Translations under genes and position numbers: made by a program
From: Microvirga rosea
GTDB taxonomy: Bacteria > Pseudomonadota > Alphaproteobacteria > Rhizobiales > Beijerinckiaceae
Length of the DNA stretch: 64,000 bases
Direction of reading: 5' to 3'
NCBI RefSeq assembly: GCF_020595095.1
Contig: NZ_JAJDOP010000004.1
Location: 62,001-126,000 of the forward strand
Notes under the pieces: model-generated
What the model was told of the DNA's origin: nothing
Seen by the model: the letters and a program-made list of their open reading frames with translations, nothing else
Databases searched by the model: none
Part shown: positions 35,002-45,284 of the stretch, one piece after another
Layout: every line of letters begins with the position of its first letter
Numbering within the stretch: position 1 is the first letter of the stretch

Positions 35002-37548
35002 ATGCCGAAAGATCTTGAGCGCACCTCACCGACGGCTATGCAGGAACGAACGAGTTTCGTCCGCGTCCGCGGGGCTCGCGAGCACAATCTCAAGAATATC
35101 GATATCGAGATCCCTCGCGATGCTCTCGTTGTTTTCACAGGGGTTTCCGGCTCCGGAAAGTCTTCGCTGGCCTTCGGAACCCTTTATGCCGAGGCGCAGC
35201 GGCGATATCTCGAGTCGGTATCGCCTTATGCCAGACGGCTGTTCCATCAGATGCCGGTCCCCGATGTGGACGATGTCGATGGTCTGCCGCCCGCCGTCGC
35301 GCTTCAGCAGCAGCGCGGCTCACCGACCACACGCTCCTCCGTCGGCAGCGTCACGACCTTGTCCAACCTGCTGCGCATGCTTTACTCCCGGGCCGGCGAC
35401 TATCCGCGCGGCCAAGCCATCCTCTATGCCGAGTCGTTCTCGCCCAATACGCCTGAGGGGGCCTGTCCCCGGTGCCATGGCCTTGGTCGGGTCTACGAGG
35501 TCACCGAGCGATCGATGGTGCCTGACGATACGCTGACCATTCGCGAGCGGGCGATCGCCGCCTGGCCGACTGCCTGGCATGGCCAGAACCTGCGCGACAT
35601 CGCCACCACGCTCGGCTTCGACGTCGACCTACCCTGGCGGGAGCTGCCCAAGAAAGATCGGAACTGGCTTCTATTCACCGACGAGCAGCCCACCGTTCCG
35701 GTCTATCCTGGATATACGCAGCAGGAGGTTCAGCGCGCTCTCAAACGCAAGGAGGAGCCAGCTTATCAGGGAACGTTTACAAGCGCCAAACGCCATGTTC
35801 TGCACACGTTCGCCACCACGCAGAGCCCGATGATGAAGCGGCGCGCAGCGCAGTACATGGTGAGCACCGAGTGCCCGCTCTGCCACGGCAAGCGCCTCAG
35901 GCCCGAATCTCTGTCCGTCAAGTTTGCGGGGCTGGACATCGCCGACCTCTCCAATCTGCCACTCGTCCGTCTTGCCGATATCTTCCGCCCCTATGCGGAC
36001 GGGACGGCCCCTCGGCTGACCAAGATCGAGGCGGAGCATCCGGAAAAGGCGGTGGTCACTCAGCGCATCGCGGAAGATCTCGTTGCTCGGCTCAGGGTCA
36101 TGCTCGATCTCGGGCTTGGCTATCTCGCCATCGACCGCAGCACCCCGACGCTGTCGCCCGGCGAGCTCCAGCGGCTGCGGCTGGCCACGCAGGTGCGCTC
36201 CAATCTCTTCGGTGTGGTCTATGTGCTCGATGAGCCATCGGCTGGGCTTCATCCGGCAGATACGGAGGCGCTCCTGAATGCGCTCGGGCAACTGAAAGCG
36301 TCCGGGAATTCGCAGTTCGTGGTCGAGCACAATCTCGATGTCATCCGTCATGCCGATTGGATCGTCGATGTTGGCCCCGGCGCGGGAGAGCACGGTGGCC
36401 ATGTGATCTACAGTGGCCCACCGGAGGGGCTTAGCCAGGTTGAGGCGTCGCAGACCCGGCGCTTCCTATTCGGTGAACGCTCTCTCCCGCCTCGGGACGT
36501 GCGCCCGCCAAAAGGCTGGCTGCGCCTCGCCGAGGTGACCCGCAACAACCTGCACGAGCTCGACGTCGCATTTCCCTTGGGCGTGCTCACGACCGTGACG
36601 GGCGTATCCGGCTCCGGCAAGTCGAGCCTGGTCAGCCAAGCCCTGGTCGAACTGGTGGCGGAGCATCTGGGCCACGATATCCTTGAGCCCGAAGAAGAGA
36701 GCGAGGAACTGGAGCAGGCAGCGGCAATAGCCAGCGAAGGCCGGATCGTCGGTGGCATGGAAGGGATCAAGCGCCTAGTGCGGGTCGATCAGAAGCCCAT
36801 CGGGCGTACGCCGCGTTCGAACCTTGCAACCTATACCGGTCTTTTCGATCACGTTCGCAAGCTGTTTGCCGCGACTAAGCAGGCTCGCGCCCGCCGCTAC
36901 GACGCGGGACGCTTCTCCTTTAACGTCGCGAAGGGCCGCTGTCCGCATTGCGAGGGCGAAGGCTTCGTGATGGTCGAGCTGCTGTTCCTGCCGAGCGTCT
37001 ACGCTCCATGCCCGACCTGCCACGGGGCCCGGTACAATGCCGACACGCTTAAGATCAAATACCGGGACAAATCCATTGCCGACGTGCTCGGAATGACCGT
37101 CGATGCAGCATGGGAGTTTTTCGCGGACGAGCCGCCTTTACATCGCTCCCTCACGATCGTGCGCGAGGTGGGTCTCGGCTACCTCCGGCTTGGCCAACCC
37201 GCGACCGAGTTATCCGGAGGGGAAGCACAACGGATCAAGCTTGCGAGCGAGCTTCAAAGGATCCAACGCGGCGATACCCTCTACGTCCTCGACGAGCCGA
37301 CCACCGGACTACATCCCGCCGATATTGAAAGGCTCGTGGCCCAGCTCGATGGGCTGGTCGAAGCTGGCAACACCGTTATCGTGGTCGAGCACGACATGCG
37401 CGTTGCCGCGAGAAGCGACTGGGTCATGGATCTAGGCCCGGATGCCGGCGACGAAGGCGGGCGGGTGATTGCCTCAGGTCCGCCGGTCGAGGTGGCCAGG
37501 GCGTCCGGCAGCCGTACGGCACCTTATCTGTCGCAAGTTCTTGCTTGA
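35002..37548 (+). CDS. uvrA2: UvrA2-type excinuclease subunit A paralogue
   Basis: 848 residues from the ATG at 35002 (836 from the ATG at 35038, which the family alignment also allows). It has two ABC ATPase modules: Walker [10 protein letters not shown] at each N-terminal half, signatures [11 protein letters not shown] and [11 protein letters not shown], and Walker [12 protein letters not shown] and [11 protein letters not shown]. Zinc modules are [16 protein letters not shown] and [16 protein letters not shown]. The roughly 120-residue UvrB-binding segment between the first ATP site and the first CxxC is missing, as in class II UvrA (UvrA2/DrrC-like). Probable role: damage recognition or tolerance to DNA-binding drugs. 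Confidence 0.87.
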   Translation: MPKDLERTSPTAMQERTSFVRVRGAREHNLKNIDIEIPRDALVVFTGVSGSGKSSLAFGTLYAEAQRRYLESVSPYARRLFHQMPVPDVDDVDGLPPAVALQQQRGSPTTRSSVGSVTTLSNLLRMLYSRAGDYPRGQAILYAESFSPNTPEGACPRCHGLGRVYEVTERSMVPDDTLTIRERAIAAWPTAWHGQNLRDIATTLGFDVDLPWRELPKKDRNWLLFTDEQPTVPVYPGYTQQEVQRALKRKEEPAYQGTFTSAKRHVLHTFATTQSPMMKRRAAQYMVSTECPLCHGKRLRPESLSVKFAGLDIADLSNLPLVRLADIFRPYADGTAPRLTKIEAEHPEKAVVTQRIAEDLVARLRVMLDLGLGYLAIDRSTPTLSPGELQRLRLATQVRSNLFGVVYVLDEPSAGLHPADTEALLNALGQLKASGNSQFVVEHNLDVIRHADWIVDVGPGAGEHGGHVIYSGPPEGLSQVEASQTRRFLFGERSLPPRDVRPPKGWLRLAEVTRNNLHELDVAFPLGVLTTVTGVSGSGKSSLVSQALVELVAEHLGHDILEPEEESEELEQAAAIASEGRIVGGMEGIKRLVRVDQKPIGRTPRSNLATYTGLFDHVRKLFAATKQARARRYDAGRFSFNVAKGRCPHCEGEGFVMVELLFLPSVYAPCPTCHGARYNADTLKIKYRDKSIADVLGMTVDAAWEFFADEPPLHRSLTIVREVGLGYLRLGQPATELSGGEAQRIKLASELQRIQRGDTLYVLDEPTTGLHPADIERLVAQLDGLVEAGNTVIVVEHDMRVAARSDWVMDLGPDAGDEGGRVIASGPPVEVARASGSRTAPYLSQVLA

Positions 37549-37729
37549 TTCACCTCAATCCACCGGACGCCTTTAGAGCAACTTTCGGTAGAGTATGGTG
37601 CGGTTGACGGCAGCTCATGCAGTCTGCGTCGCCTTCGGGTTCCGAAGGTCCCACGACGATCAGTCCTGCAAATCCTGCCGGCACGCGCCACGGCACGCTG
37701 GCGAGGCGGCGGTAAGGATCCAAGTTTCT

Positions 37730-38287
37730 CTAGAGCCCGGTCGAGACATGTCCGACCCGATAGACCTGCGTGCCCGCGGCTGGGTCTATTACAGGCGGCG
37801 CGCTCCAAAGTCTGCAGCGGACACGAGACCAGGTTGTCGGCTCAAAGCCTGTGACGGAAGCGAGGGCAGCGCCGTTAAGCTCATGCTGGGCCACGTTGCT
37901 TTCGGATTTCTGGGTTCCGTCCAGCGCTTCATGGGAGCCTATCGGCATGATCTCGCGTGTCGCAAACTTTGCCGCCTTCACATCCGGCCCGATGGCGGCG
38001 CTCCATACGATCCAAGTATTGACGCTTGGCCGGCCGAAGTCCCGGATGATGGCTTGAAAGCCCGGACCGCACAGAAAGCTGCTCGCGCCCTCTGCCCCCT
38101 CCCAGAGGTAAAAAGGAGCATAAAGATTGTCGCGACTGCCCAGATCGCCCTTGGCCGCTCTAAGGTAGGCCTTGAACAGCAAGTTGGGATAGCCGTCGAG
38201 CAATGGTCCTTTGTCGCGAATGCGTCGATCGATGATCGACATATCATAGTCGGCGGGCAGAGTGAGGCTGTATTGCATCGCCATCAT
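37730..38287 (-). CDS. DUF4865-family protein
   Basis: 185 residues from the ATG at 38287 (overlapping the cupin stop) or 184 from 38284. Core pattern: MQYSLTLPADYDMSIIDRRI, GPLLDGYPNLLFKAYL, YAPFYLWEGAEGASSFLCG and GFQAIIRDFGRPSVNTWIVW. This is the DUF4865 profile; function unknown, possibly alpha-beta barrel dimer-like. The last 20 residues look like an extra tail. Last gene of a tautomerase-cupin-DUF4865 operon. Confidence 0.85.
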   Translation of the reverse strand: MMAMQYSLTLPADYDMSIIDRRIRDKGPLLDGYPNLLFKAYLRAAKGDLGSRDNLYAPFYLWEGAEGASSFLCGPGFQAIIRDFGRPSVNTWIVWSAAIGPDVKAAKFATREIMPIGSHEALDGTQKSESNVAQHELNGAALASVTGFEPTTWSRVRCRLWSAPPVIDPAAGTQVYRVGHVSTGL

Positions 38288-38691
38288 GACTGCGGCTCCA
38301 CAGGTTCGAACCAATCCACGGAGCGTCCTTTCTCGGCTGCCTGGATACTGATGTAGCTGAAGGGTTTGTCGGGACTGGCACCATGCCAATGACGCTCGCC
38401 TGCTGCGAACCAGACCGAGTCCCCTTCACTGACGGACAGGATCGGACCGTCCTGCCGTTGGACAAGACCACAACCGGAAAGAACGTAAAGCAATTGGCCG
38501 CGTGGATGCGCATGCCAGTGGGTCTTGGTCCCCGGCTCGAGCATGGCGCGAATTGCGGTGTTTTCGCCATCGCGGCTGCTCTCCAGCAGCATCTCGACCT
38601 GGAAGGGCGCAGAGGAGATGCCGTCCGGCGAGGAAACGACCTGTTCTCCGGCACGCCGGACTCTCATCTGTCGGGGAGCGGCACCGGTCAC
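38284..38691 (-). CDS. Small cupin-domain protein
   Basis: 135 residues, single cupin barrel. Motif 1 is THWHAHPRGQLLYVLSG (two His for metal) and motif 2 is FAAGERHWHGAS with a third His. Usual size for single-domain cupins, some of which act as dioxygenases, hydroxynitrile lyases or isomerases. Begins with GTG overlapping the tautomerase stop by four bases. Likely works with the tautomerase and DUF4865 protein on the same substrate. Confidence 0.85.
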   Translation of the reverse strand: MTGAAPRQMRVRRAGEQVVSSPDGISSAPFQVEMLLESSRDGENTAIRAMLEPGTKTHWHAHPRGQLLYVLSGCGLVQRQDGPILSVSEGDSVWFAAGERHWHGASPDKPFSYISIQAAEKGRSVDWFEPVEPQS

Positions 38692-39107
38692 GGCTGGCCT
38701 CCCGGAGAAAGCATGGGCGGTGTATTTTCCATTATCGATACCTCACCGTGGCCGAACGACCACTCGTCGGAATGGGTTGTTGTGATGATGATCATGACGT
38801 CTTCCGGGCGAATTCCAGGAGATCTCCCGAGGAGCTCGACCACACGCCGGTAGAATGCCTTCTTGACCTCGGTACCTCGCAACTTTCCAGCCGTGACCGC
38901 GATCACTACGAAATCATCCGAGCGAGGCCCTCCGAGATAGGCCCGGTCGAAGATGAGTTCACCTGGATCGTGCTGATGAATGGCCTGGAATCGATCATCC
39001 GCCGGCACATCGAAGGTCTCGGTCAGAGCACGGTGTACGTTCTCGGATAGTGCTTCCAAGTAGTCGTGCGGCTTGCCGCGCAAAAGCGAGATGCGAACAA
39101 ATGGCAT
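38688..39107 (-). CDS. Tautomerase-family protein (Tautomerase_2 type)
   Basis: 139 residues. I choose the ATG at 39107 rather than 39113 because it gives the N-terminus MPFVRISLLRG. Removal of Met would then expose Pro1, the catalytic base of the tautomerase superfamily. Further family features: YLEALSENVHRALTETFDVP, then DRFQAIHQHDPGELIFD, and EDVMIIITTTHSDEWSFG near the C-terminus. First gene of the operon, divergent from the LysR regulator. Confidence 0.88.
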   Translation of the reverse strand: MPFVRISLLRGKPHDYLEALSENVHRALTETFDVPADDRFQAIHQHDPGELIFDRAYLGGPRSDDFVVIAVTAGKLRGTEVKKAFYRRVVELLGRSPGIRPEDVMIIITTTHSDEWSFGHGEVSIMENTPPMLSPGGQP

Positions 39108-39180
39108 CGACATTATCCTGGTTGCTCAGCCATGGGTGGCCTTGACAGCAGGACAGTGGCACGCAACGATCATCCTGAAA

Positions 39181-39201
39181 ATCAGAAATATATAAACTGA
39201 T
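39181..39201. promoter_or_regulatory. LysR-type operator candidate ATCAG-N11-CTGAT
   Basis: ATCAG (39181-39185) and CTGAT (39197-39201) form an inverted repeat with an 11-base A/T-rich spacer, matching the T-N11-A architecture of LysR boxes. It sits between the divergent tautomerase operon (start 39107) and the LysR gene (start 39227). Two direct ATCCTGA repeats (39172-39178 and 39203-39209) flank it. Confidence 0.6.
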
Positions 39202-39226
39202 TATCCTGATATTTAGGACGATAAGC

Positions 39227-40123
39227 GTGCGCAGGACGATCTTCGATCTGGATGTGCTCCAGAGCTTTGTTACGGGCATCGAACTCGGCAGCTTTGCCAA
39301 AGCGGCTGAACGGTTGGGTCGTTCGACATCCGCCGTGAGCACGCATCTCCAGAAATTGGAGGACCAGGCCGGAATGCCGCTTCTGCGAAAGGCAGGGCGG
39401 GGATTGGTGTTGACTGACGCCGGCGAGACGATGCTCGCATATGCACGCCGGTTGCTGGACCTCAACGACGAAGCTGCCGTCGCGGTGCACGGCATTGAAC
39501 TTGAGGGCTGGGTTCGCCTCGGTCTGCAGGAGGATTTCGGTGAGACGCTGCTACCAGAAGTGCTCGGGCGGTTCGCTCGTGCGCATCCGAAAGTCCGCAT
39601 CGAGGCTCACGTCGTCCGGAATGCCGAGCTGATGGAACGGGTGGTCTCGGGTCGCCTCGACCTCGCCTTGGCCTGGAGCGATGGAACCAGGACCCCTCAC
39701 TGCGAAGTCATCGCGGAAGTCCCCATGTGTTGGATCGGTGCCGCAGGCGAGCCCCATCTGCCGAACGGCGTCGATAACGATCCCATGCCGCTCGCTTCAT
39801 TGGAGGCGCCGTGCTTGATGCGGAAAGTTGCCACGGAAGCCCTTGACCGTGCAGGGGTTTCCTGGCGACAGGCCTTCGTCAGTTCCAGCCTTTCGGGGCT
39901 GTGGGCGGCGACGGCTGCGGGCCTCGGCATCACGGTTCGCACTCCCATTGGTCTCTCTGCACGTGTCCGGCCACTCGCGTCGACCTCTCTCGGTCTGCCG
40001 GAGTTGCCGGCGCTTGAACTGGTCCTGCATCGCAGTGATGGGGAGCTTGGCCCCGCAGCAAGCCGTCTGGCAGAGATCGTGCTCCAGGCGGCTCGTGAGG
40101 AAATTCCAAGATCATCAGTTTAG
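39227..40123 (+). CDS. LysR-family transcriptional regulator
   Basis: 298 residues. The N-terminal helix-turn-helix includes LQSFVTGIELGSFAKAAERLG, STSAVSTHLQKLEDQAGMPLL and the wing KAGRGLVLTDAGE. The substrate-binding domain follows from about residue 90. GTG start. Divergent from the tautomerase-cupin-DUF4865 operon, with a LysR-like palindrome between them, so it probably activates that operon with a small-molecule inducer and represses itself. Confidence 0.9.
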   Translation: MRRTIFDLDVLQSFVTGIELGSFAKAAERLGRSTSAVSTHLQKLEDQAGMPLLRKAGRGLVLTDAGETMLAYARRLLDLNDEAAVAVHGIELEGWVRLGLQEDFGETLLPEVLGRFARAHPKVRIEAHVVRNAELMERVVSGRLDLALAWSDGTRTPHCEVIAEVPMCWIGAAGEPHLPNGVDNDPMPLASLEAPCLMRKVATEALDRAGVSWRQAFVSSSLSGLWAATAAGLGITVRTPIGLSARVRPLASTSLGLPELPALELVLHRSDGELGPAASRLAEIVLQAAREEIPRSSV

Positions 40124-40272
40124 TGGGAGCGGAAGCGGCGTCGTCACGTCGCCCGCAGCCGCTTGAACCGACTGTTGACGATGACCTCAAGGGTCCACGG
40201 CTGGCTTGCGACCACGGCATTCCCTTGCTCGACGTCATCAGGGCTATGCGCCTGCGCGCATGAGAAGGGCGA

Positions 40273-42465
40273 TCAGGCTGCGCTGATGCCCGATAGGAAG
40301 GCTGCAACCTCCCGGCTCAGACCTTCCGAATGGCGAGCCATCTCCCGGGCCGCGTCGAATACCTGCGAAGCGGCGGTCCCGGTCTCTCCCGCACCCTCGC
40401 GGACGTCGGTGATCCCTCCGGTCACTGCCTCGGTGCCGCGAGCGGCCTCCTGCACGTTGCGGGCGATCTCGCCTGTCGCCGCCCCCTGCTCCTCCATGGC
40501 GGCCGAAATAGTGACCGAGATCTGCGCCATCTCCGCAATGGTGCGGGTGACCTCGTGGATGGCCCGGACGGCCTCCGCGGTCGCCTGTTGAACGGAACCG
40601 ATCTGATCCGAGATTTCTTCAGTGGCCTTCGACGTCTGGTTGGCCAGCTCCTTGACCTCGCTTGCCACAACGGCAAAGCCGCGCCCGGCCTCACCGGCCC
40701 GAGCCGCCTCGATGGTCGCATTGAGCGCCAGGAGGTTGGTTTGGCCAGCTATCGTGCTGATCAAGGATACCACACTGCCGATCCGATCCGCCGTCTCCGA
40801 AAGCGTCCGCATGATGGCATTGGTTCGCTCGGCGTCGAGGACTGCTCGCCCGGCTATATGGGACGACTGGCTGACCTGCGTCGCGATCTCGCGAGTCGAG
40901 GTCGCCATCTCCTCGGTTGCAGCCGCCACGGCTCGGACGTTGGCGGAGGTCTGCTCCGCCGCAGAGGCGACGTGGACCGACTGCCCGGTCGTCCTATCGG
41001 CAACCTCCGTCATCGACATGGCCGTGGCCTCCATCTCGGTCGCGGCCGTCGCCAGGAACCGGATCAGCCTGCCGACCTTGCTCTCGAAGTCGTGCGCGAG
41101 TTCCGTCATCATCCGCTTCTTCTCGGCTTCCGCGCTGTCCTTCTGCGCCGCGGCATCCCGCTCCAGACGCTCCCGCTCGACGGCGTTCTGCTTGAAGACC
41201 TCAACGGCGCGCGCCATAGCGCCAATCTCATCGCTCCGGCCGGTATTATCGATGCGTGCGTCCAGACGGCCGGACGCAAGGTGTCCCATGACTTCAGTCA
41301 ATGAGGTCACAGGCCGGGCTATCCTGTGGATTGCGATCCAGAGCCCGAACGCGGCGATCGCAAGGCTGAGGACGAGAACGGAGGCCGCCCAGGCAATCTC
41401 CCGCGTGGTCGCATCGTAGGCCGCGCTCACCGCTTGGCCCGCTGCCGAACCCAGCTCCCTCTTGAGAACGCGGATCGTATCAATGGCGCCCGTCGCCTTG
41501 CTGACCCACTCGTCCGCGCTCATCGGGTAGACGCCGCTCTCGGCACCCTTCAGGACATCTTCGCGGGTCACCTGGAAGGACCGGAAGTAGGTCTCGCTGA
41601 CCACCTTGATCGCATTGAAAAGCGCGGGCGAAAGATCAACTCGCTGAGAGAGCGGTTCGATCCCCGCCCAGTCGGCCTCGACCCGCCCCCGCTGGCGCGA
41701 TATCGCCTGCAGGGAATCGGCCCCGGCCGGTCTGCCGGACCCGATCCATCCGGCCAGTGCGGCCCGGTCGCGGCCTGCATACTCCGCCATGTCGCCTGCG
41801 AGCGCCCGGACCTGGACCAGCTTACCGACCGTTGCATCCCGAGACGGAGACAGTGTTTCGAGCGAGGTGCCGACCGATCGCACGGCGTCGATGAGCGTGG
41901 TGATCGCCGGAACGAAGTCCTGCGCCGCTCCCTCAGGACGATCAAGCATCCTCTGCGACACAGCCTGATTCACGCTTCCTCTGAATGACTTGAAGTCGCC
42001 ATACTGCCGCTCGGCCCGCGCCAGCGTCTCCCGTGTCTCTGGCTGGACCGGGAAGGTGGCGAATCCGCCAATTGAATCCCGGAAGGCCTGGTCCGCCTTC
42101 GCACGTTGAGCGTCGATTGCCTGTTGCTGAACGGTACTGATCGGCTGGGGCGAGCCGAGCGCGTTGACAGTGAGGGCGCGCTCGACCGCGAGTTCTCCGG
42201 CCGTTTCCAGCAGACGCTCCTCGGCTTCGTTGATCTTGAAGAAAATTGCCGCGTCTTGGCGTCTCTGCCAGGCGTCGTGCGTTCTCATCCCAGCAACGGT
42301 CACGGAAAGTGCCGCCACCGACGCGAGGATCGTCGGCAGCAAGGTACGGATCTTCAAGAGGGCCCCCATCGTTCTCACAAAACGTTGGGCTACCGTTGCC
42401 GTGCTGACGCGCGTCCTCTTTGTCGTAGAGCAACCTCCAGTGAGAACGCCGTCACTCATCTCCAA
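40273..42465 (-). CDS. Methyl-accepting chemotaxis protein with a large periplasmic sensor
   Basis: 730 residues (start could be 42459, or 42369 at [11 protein letters not shown], which places TM1 near the N-terminus). TM1 is near residues 38-60, and a roughly 290-residue helical periplasmic domain contains [13 protein letters not shown], reminiscent of NIT-type nitrate/nitrite sensors. TM2 is near 365-385, followed by HAMP and the signalling domain with tip [20 protein letters not shown]. Ends FLSGISAA. Ligand unknown. Confidence 0.88.
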   Translation of the reverse strand: MEMSDGVLTGGCSTTKRTRVSTATVAQRFVRTMGALLKIRTLLPTILASVAALSVTVAGMRTHDAWQRRQDAAIFFKINEAEERLLETAGELAVERALTVNALGSPQPISTVQQQAIDAQRAKADQAFRDSIGGFATFPVQPETRETLARAERQYGDFKSFRGSVNQAVSQRMLDRPEGAAQDFVPAITTLIDAVRSVGTSLETLSPSRDATVGKLVQVRALAGDMAEYAGRDRAALAGWIGSGRPAGADSLQAISRQRGRVEADWAGIEPLSQRVDLSPALFNAIKVVSETYFRSFQVTREDVLKGAESGVYPMSADEWVSKATGAIDTIRVLKRELGSAAGQAVSAAYDATTREIAWAASVLVLSLAIAAFGLWIAIHRIARPVTSLTEVMGHLASGRLDARIDNTGRSDEIGAMARAVEVFKQNAVERERLERDAAAQKDSAEAEKKRMMTELAHDFESKVGRLIRFLATAATEMEATAMSMTEVADRTTGQSVHVASAAEQTSANVRAVAAATEEMATSTREIATQVSQSSHIAGRAVLDAERTNAIMRTLSETADRIGSVVSLISTIAGQTNLLALNATIEAARAGEAGRGFAVVASEVKELANQTSKATEEISDQIGSVQQATAEAVRAIHEVTRTIAEMAQISVTISAAMEEQGAATGEIARNVQEAARGTEAVTGGITDVREGAGETGTAASQVFDAAREMARHSEGLSREVAAFLSGISAA

Positions 42466-42696
42466 TATGGTTAAGGAAAGCTGTGACTACCGCCAGACTG
42501 GCGAGTAGTTCGGCGAGAGCGCTACGGGCAATCGCAGCACCGGCCGGGCTTGCTGCGCAGGGCTGAATTGCTCCGGACCTTTCGCCTGCAATTCGCAATT
42601 ACGGGAATCTCTGCTTTGCCGCCCTGAACGTCAAATTTGAGCGTTCAGGGGCCATTACGCGGCGCAGCATCCCATCACGCCCTTTCCGCGAAGCCC

Positions 42697-43227
42697 CTAC
42701 GGCGTGACAAGCTCAACATGCGGTGCGCTGTGGAGCTTGCGATAAAGCCCGAGGAATCGGCCCAAGAACAGACCTGCAGCCCCACCCGAACACCCTACAC
42801 TGAGGAGCATGAACCACATTGCGTCTCGCGCCGCGGGATCAAGGGCAGCAGCAGCTTTCACCGCATATTGGACCCCAAACATCATCAGGATGACAATCAA
42901 GGTCATCGGACCACCCGGCAGCTCGATCAGCTTCCGTTCCCGGTCCACGCGGATGGGTGCTGCCGCGATGCGCAGATAGCCTGCCACCGTGCCAAGAGCG
43001 AAGCTCACCATCCACAAGACCAGACTGGTCGGACTGCTGCCGAAAGCGGTGGAGGTGCCCCAGATCCCCCATATGACGAAGATGGCCGGGATCACCGCAA
43101 GCTTGGGCAATGAGGTGACGCTTGTGCGCAGCGCTTTGAGACCTCGATAGATCAGATAGGCCAGGAGGGCCCAGACCCAAACCGGAGTCCCCTTGAGGAC
43201 GGCGAGAACAAACGGCACAGTCGGCAT
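42697..43227 (-). CDS. DUF6622-like integral membrane protein
   Basis: 176 residues from the ATG at 43227. About five helices: one in the segment beginning LKGTPVWVWALLAYLIYRGL, which ends with the GLKALRTS loop typical of this family, then LAVIPAIFVIWGIWG, SLVLWMVSFALGTVAG and two more. The frame is open 86 codons further upstream, but that part overlaps the next gene and is unlike a protein of this family. Function unknown. Confidence 0.75.
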   Translation of the reverse strand: MPTVPFVLAVLKGTPVWVWALLAYLIYRGLKALRTSVTSLPKLAVIPAIFVIWGIWGTSTAFGSSPTSLVLWMVSFALGTVAGYLRIAAAPIRVDRERKLIELPGGPMTLIVILMMFGVQYAVKAAAALDPAARDAMWFMLLSVGCSGGAAGLFLGRFLGLYRKLHSAPHVELVTP

Positions 43228-43330
43228 GGTGCCCCCGAGAACGGCAGTTCCTGTCGAGCGTAAATATTGTGCCTCGCGTTCGCAATGGGCTTCCAGGTGG
43301 CCAGGGCGTAGATCATTCAAGCCAACCTGC

Positions 43331-43828
43331 TCACATTCGGCGATTGTCCTTGGCCAAGATGGTCTTACGGATGATCTCGGGACTTGGCCTGGTTTTCGAT
43401 GAAAAACGCACGACCCGGTAGCCGCAAGATGCGAGAATCTGATCACGCTTGGCGTCCTTACGGACATCATGGGTGCGGTCATCAAGTTCTACAATGGCAA
43501 CGACCTCGAGGTCCTGAACGATGACCCAATCGACCCGAGCGTTCGAAATTGCCCGAAACCCGCGCCAGAAGGTCCTGGAGCCCTCTTTGGCGTCTGGCCG
43601 GATGAGCGACAGGATCGGCACCTGAGGCCAAATCTGACAACCTGGGAATGCCGCCAGCAGCCGTCCGTAAAACTCGCGTTCGTTCGGCGTCATGACGGAT
43701 TGCGGCCTGTATCGCGGCTTCCGGGTCAGGATGGCCAGTGCCAGGAGGCCAAGCACCAGTCCGAGGACGAGCGTAAAAGCCGGCCACGAGCCGAAACGGA
43801 CAATTGATGAAGGGTCGTGCAAGCTCAA
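43331..43828 (-). CDS. Membrane-anchored DUF2726-domain protein
   Basis: 165 residues: an N-terminal membrane helix (about 15-35) and then the DUF2726 domain, with MTPNEREFYGRLLAAFPGCQ, WPQVPILSLI, ARVDWVIVQDLEVVAIVELDDRTH and KRDQILASCGYRVVRF. The D...E.D arrangement resembles the endonuclease-fold core (Vsr/PD-(D/E)XK-like) of DUF559/DUF2726 proteins, though activity is unproven. It lies 103 bases upstream of the DUF6622 gene in the same direction. Confidence 0.8.
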   Translation of the reverse strand: MSLHDPSSIVRFGSWPAFTLVLGLVLGLLALAILTRKPRYRPQSVMTPNEREFYGRLLAAFPGCQIWPQVPILSLIRPDAKEGSRTFWRGFRAISNARVDWVIVQDLEVVAIVELDDRTHDVRKDAKRDQILASCGYRVVRFSSKTRPSPEIIRKTILAKDNRRM

Positions 43829-44239
43829 ATTCGTGTCTTTGCGTTAGTCGACTTGGGATCGCGAAGCAAAAAAAGATATCGCGAAAACTGTGAATCGAAG
43901 GTTCGTTCGGCTTCGAGCAAGAAACCCTCTGCGGCGTCGTTTCATATTCTGCCGTTGTGCGATTTCGCTAGAGCGCTGGATCCATGATGATGGTTCGCTC
44001 GTGCTCGCAATTGCTCTAGACGCTCCACGGAAAGCCCGCAATTCCACCGCACCTGTTCGGCGAACACCACAATCCGACCAGCTTGTTGCATCCGGCGGCT
44101 AATCCGTATACGTCGGCATTGTCTTCATTGAAGGCCGTAAGCGTCTTACGTCAGGCAACGCATCACCCGGTCCTCGGCCGGGCAGCCGGTGTATCCGGCA
44201 GATGCCGTCAAAGCCGATGACCTTTTCTGAAGAACGCAT
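43829..44239. other. Gene-poor stretch
   Basis: 411 bases between divergent genes. A 67-codon minus-strand frame (43844-44047) and a 70-codon plus frame (43890-44102) are both open but show no family or ribosome-binding site. I see no clear structure. Confidence 0.35.
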
Positions 44240-44506
44240 ATGCGACCTCATCCTTCTATCATCACCCCTCGCCGCCTCCCGGCTCGCTGCGCCGGGATTG
44301 TGACTCCGTTCGTGCTCTCTCTCCTGATGACCTTTGTGGTCTCGGCAGTTTCAACAGCGCGTGGCGTTGGATTCACACCCGGTTTTCTAAGTCTATGGAT
44401 CTCCGCTTGGGGGTTGTCCTGGCTGATCGCTTTCCCGACTCTGTTGATGATGCTGCCGATCGTTCGGCGCATCACGGCGCTTATCGTCGAGCCCCCTACT
44501 CGTTAA
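44240..44506 (+). CDS. DUF2798-family small membrane protein
   Basis: 88 residues, two helices: VTPFVLSLLMTFVVSAVSTA and WISAWGLSWLIAFPTLLMML, then PIVRRITALIV, the DUF2798 pattern. Function unknown. Followed by a 9-bp-stem hairpin. Confidence 0.85.
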   Translation: MRPHPSIITPRRLPARCAGIVTPFVLSLLMTFVVSAVSTARGVGFTPGFLSLWISAWGLSWLIAFPTLLMMLPIVRRITALIVEPPTR

Positions 44507-44511
44507 GCCAG

Positions 44512-44533
44512 GAGGCGGCCTAAGGGCCGCCTC
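44512..44533 (+). terminator. Hairpin after the DUF2798 gene
   Basis: GAGGCGGCC (44512-44520), loop TAAG, GGCCGCCTC (44525-44533): perfect 9-bp stem, six bases after the stop, without a U tract. Also lies 35 bases after the stop of the convergent CBU_0592-like gene, so it may serve both. Confidence 0.5.
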
Positions 44534-44567
44534 AGCCAGACACTTGGGCAATGGACGCCCTTCCAAG

Positions 44568-44831
44568 TTAGGAACTCTCTGTTTTCGAATGCGCCCGCTT
44601 AGAGCGCGAGCGCACATAGCCGATGATTGTAAAGGTCAGCCACGCGGCCTGAGTAATGAATGACGGCAGATTGAAGTCAAAGATCAGTGAATACAGAATG
44701 GCGATGGCGCCAACTCCGTTAAGCAGCGCATAACGATCATCCTCGACCTTCAGCACACCGAATTGCAGCAGGCCATAGGCCGACAGATAGGCCGCAACCC
44801 CGATCAGCCCAATGAAATCGGCTGTGCTCAT
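44568..44831 (-). CDS. CBU_0592-family membrane protein
   Basis: 87 residues with three helices: FIGLIGVAAYLSAYGLLQF, YALLNGVGAIAILYSLIFDF and ITQAAWLTFTIIGYVRS. The NxxGAxxxxxSL and AAWxxxxxxGYxR elements are the family signature. Function unknown. Convergent with the DUF2798 gene. Confidence 0.85.
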   Translation of the reverse strand: MSTADFIGLIGVAAYLSAYGLLQFGVLKVEDDRYALLNGVGAIAILYSLIFDFNLPSFITQAAWLTFTIIGYVRSRSKRAHSKTESS

Positions 44832-45002
44832 GAATGTCCCCGTTCGGTCCGCTGAGGACCATACTTCGTTGAGGTCCGTTCCTTAAAGGAGACTATCGAA
44901 AATACGCCGCTGTTGGCAGCGGCATGCTGAATCGACGTATGCCATAGCCCTCAAGACAGAGCCTTAAGGATCTGACGTTGAACGCAGTTCTGAACGCCCT
45001 TG

Positions 45003-45284
45003 GCTGGTTGCTCGAGGTCTTAGGATGGACCGGCCTCACCTCGGCATTCGGCTCGCAGATCAGAAAGCTGTAGAGCCGACGCCCGCCCTCCACGGCTCAG
45101 CCTTGGTGCTGCGCGTACCGGTCCACGGCTGCCGGATCCCAGCGAAGGCGGCGAGCGTCCGCTCTTCGGACAAGGCGAACCAGGTCGGTGTCTGCTTCGG
45201 CCTGGTGTCTTCGTACTCACAGAAGCTTGTGAGCGGCAGCGGGACTGCGGCTTGAGCCAAGTCGGCCAAGGCTCCCGCGGTCAA
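45003..45284 (-). pseudogene. SRAP/YedK (SOS-response-associated peptidase, HMCES-like) remnant
   Basis: Two minus-strand frames together resemble the central and C-terminal part of SRAP proteins. SFCEYEDTRPKQTPTWFALS and TLAAFAGIRQPWTGTRSTK occur in the first frame (45284 to about 45090). GGRRLYSFLICEPNAEVRPV then HPK follow in a second frame (about 45090 to 45003). The N-terminal third, with the catalytic Cys2, and the C-terminal end are absent, and a frameshift near 45085 separates the halves. SRAP protects abasic sites by DNA-protein cross-linking. This copy cannot work. Confidence 0.78.
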
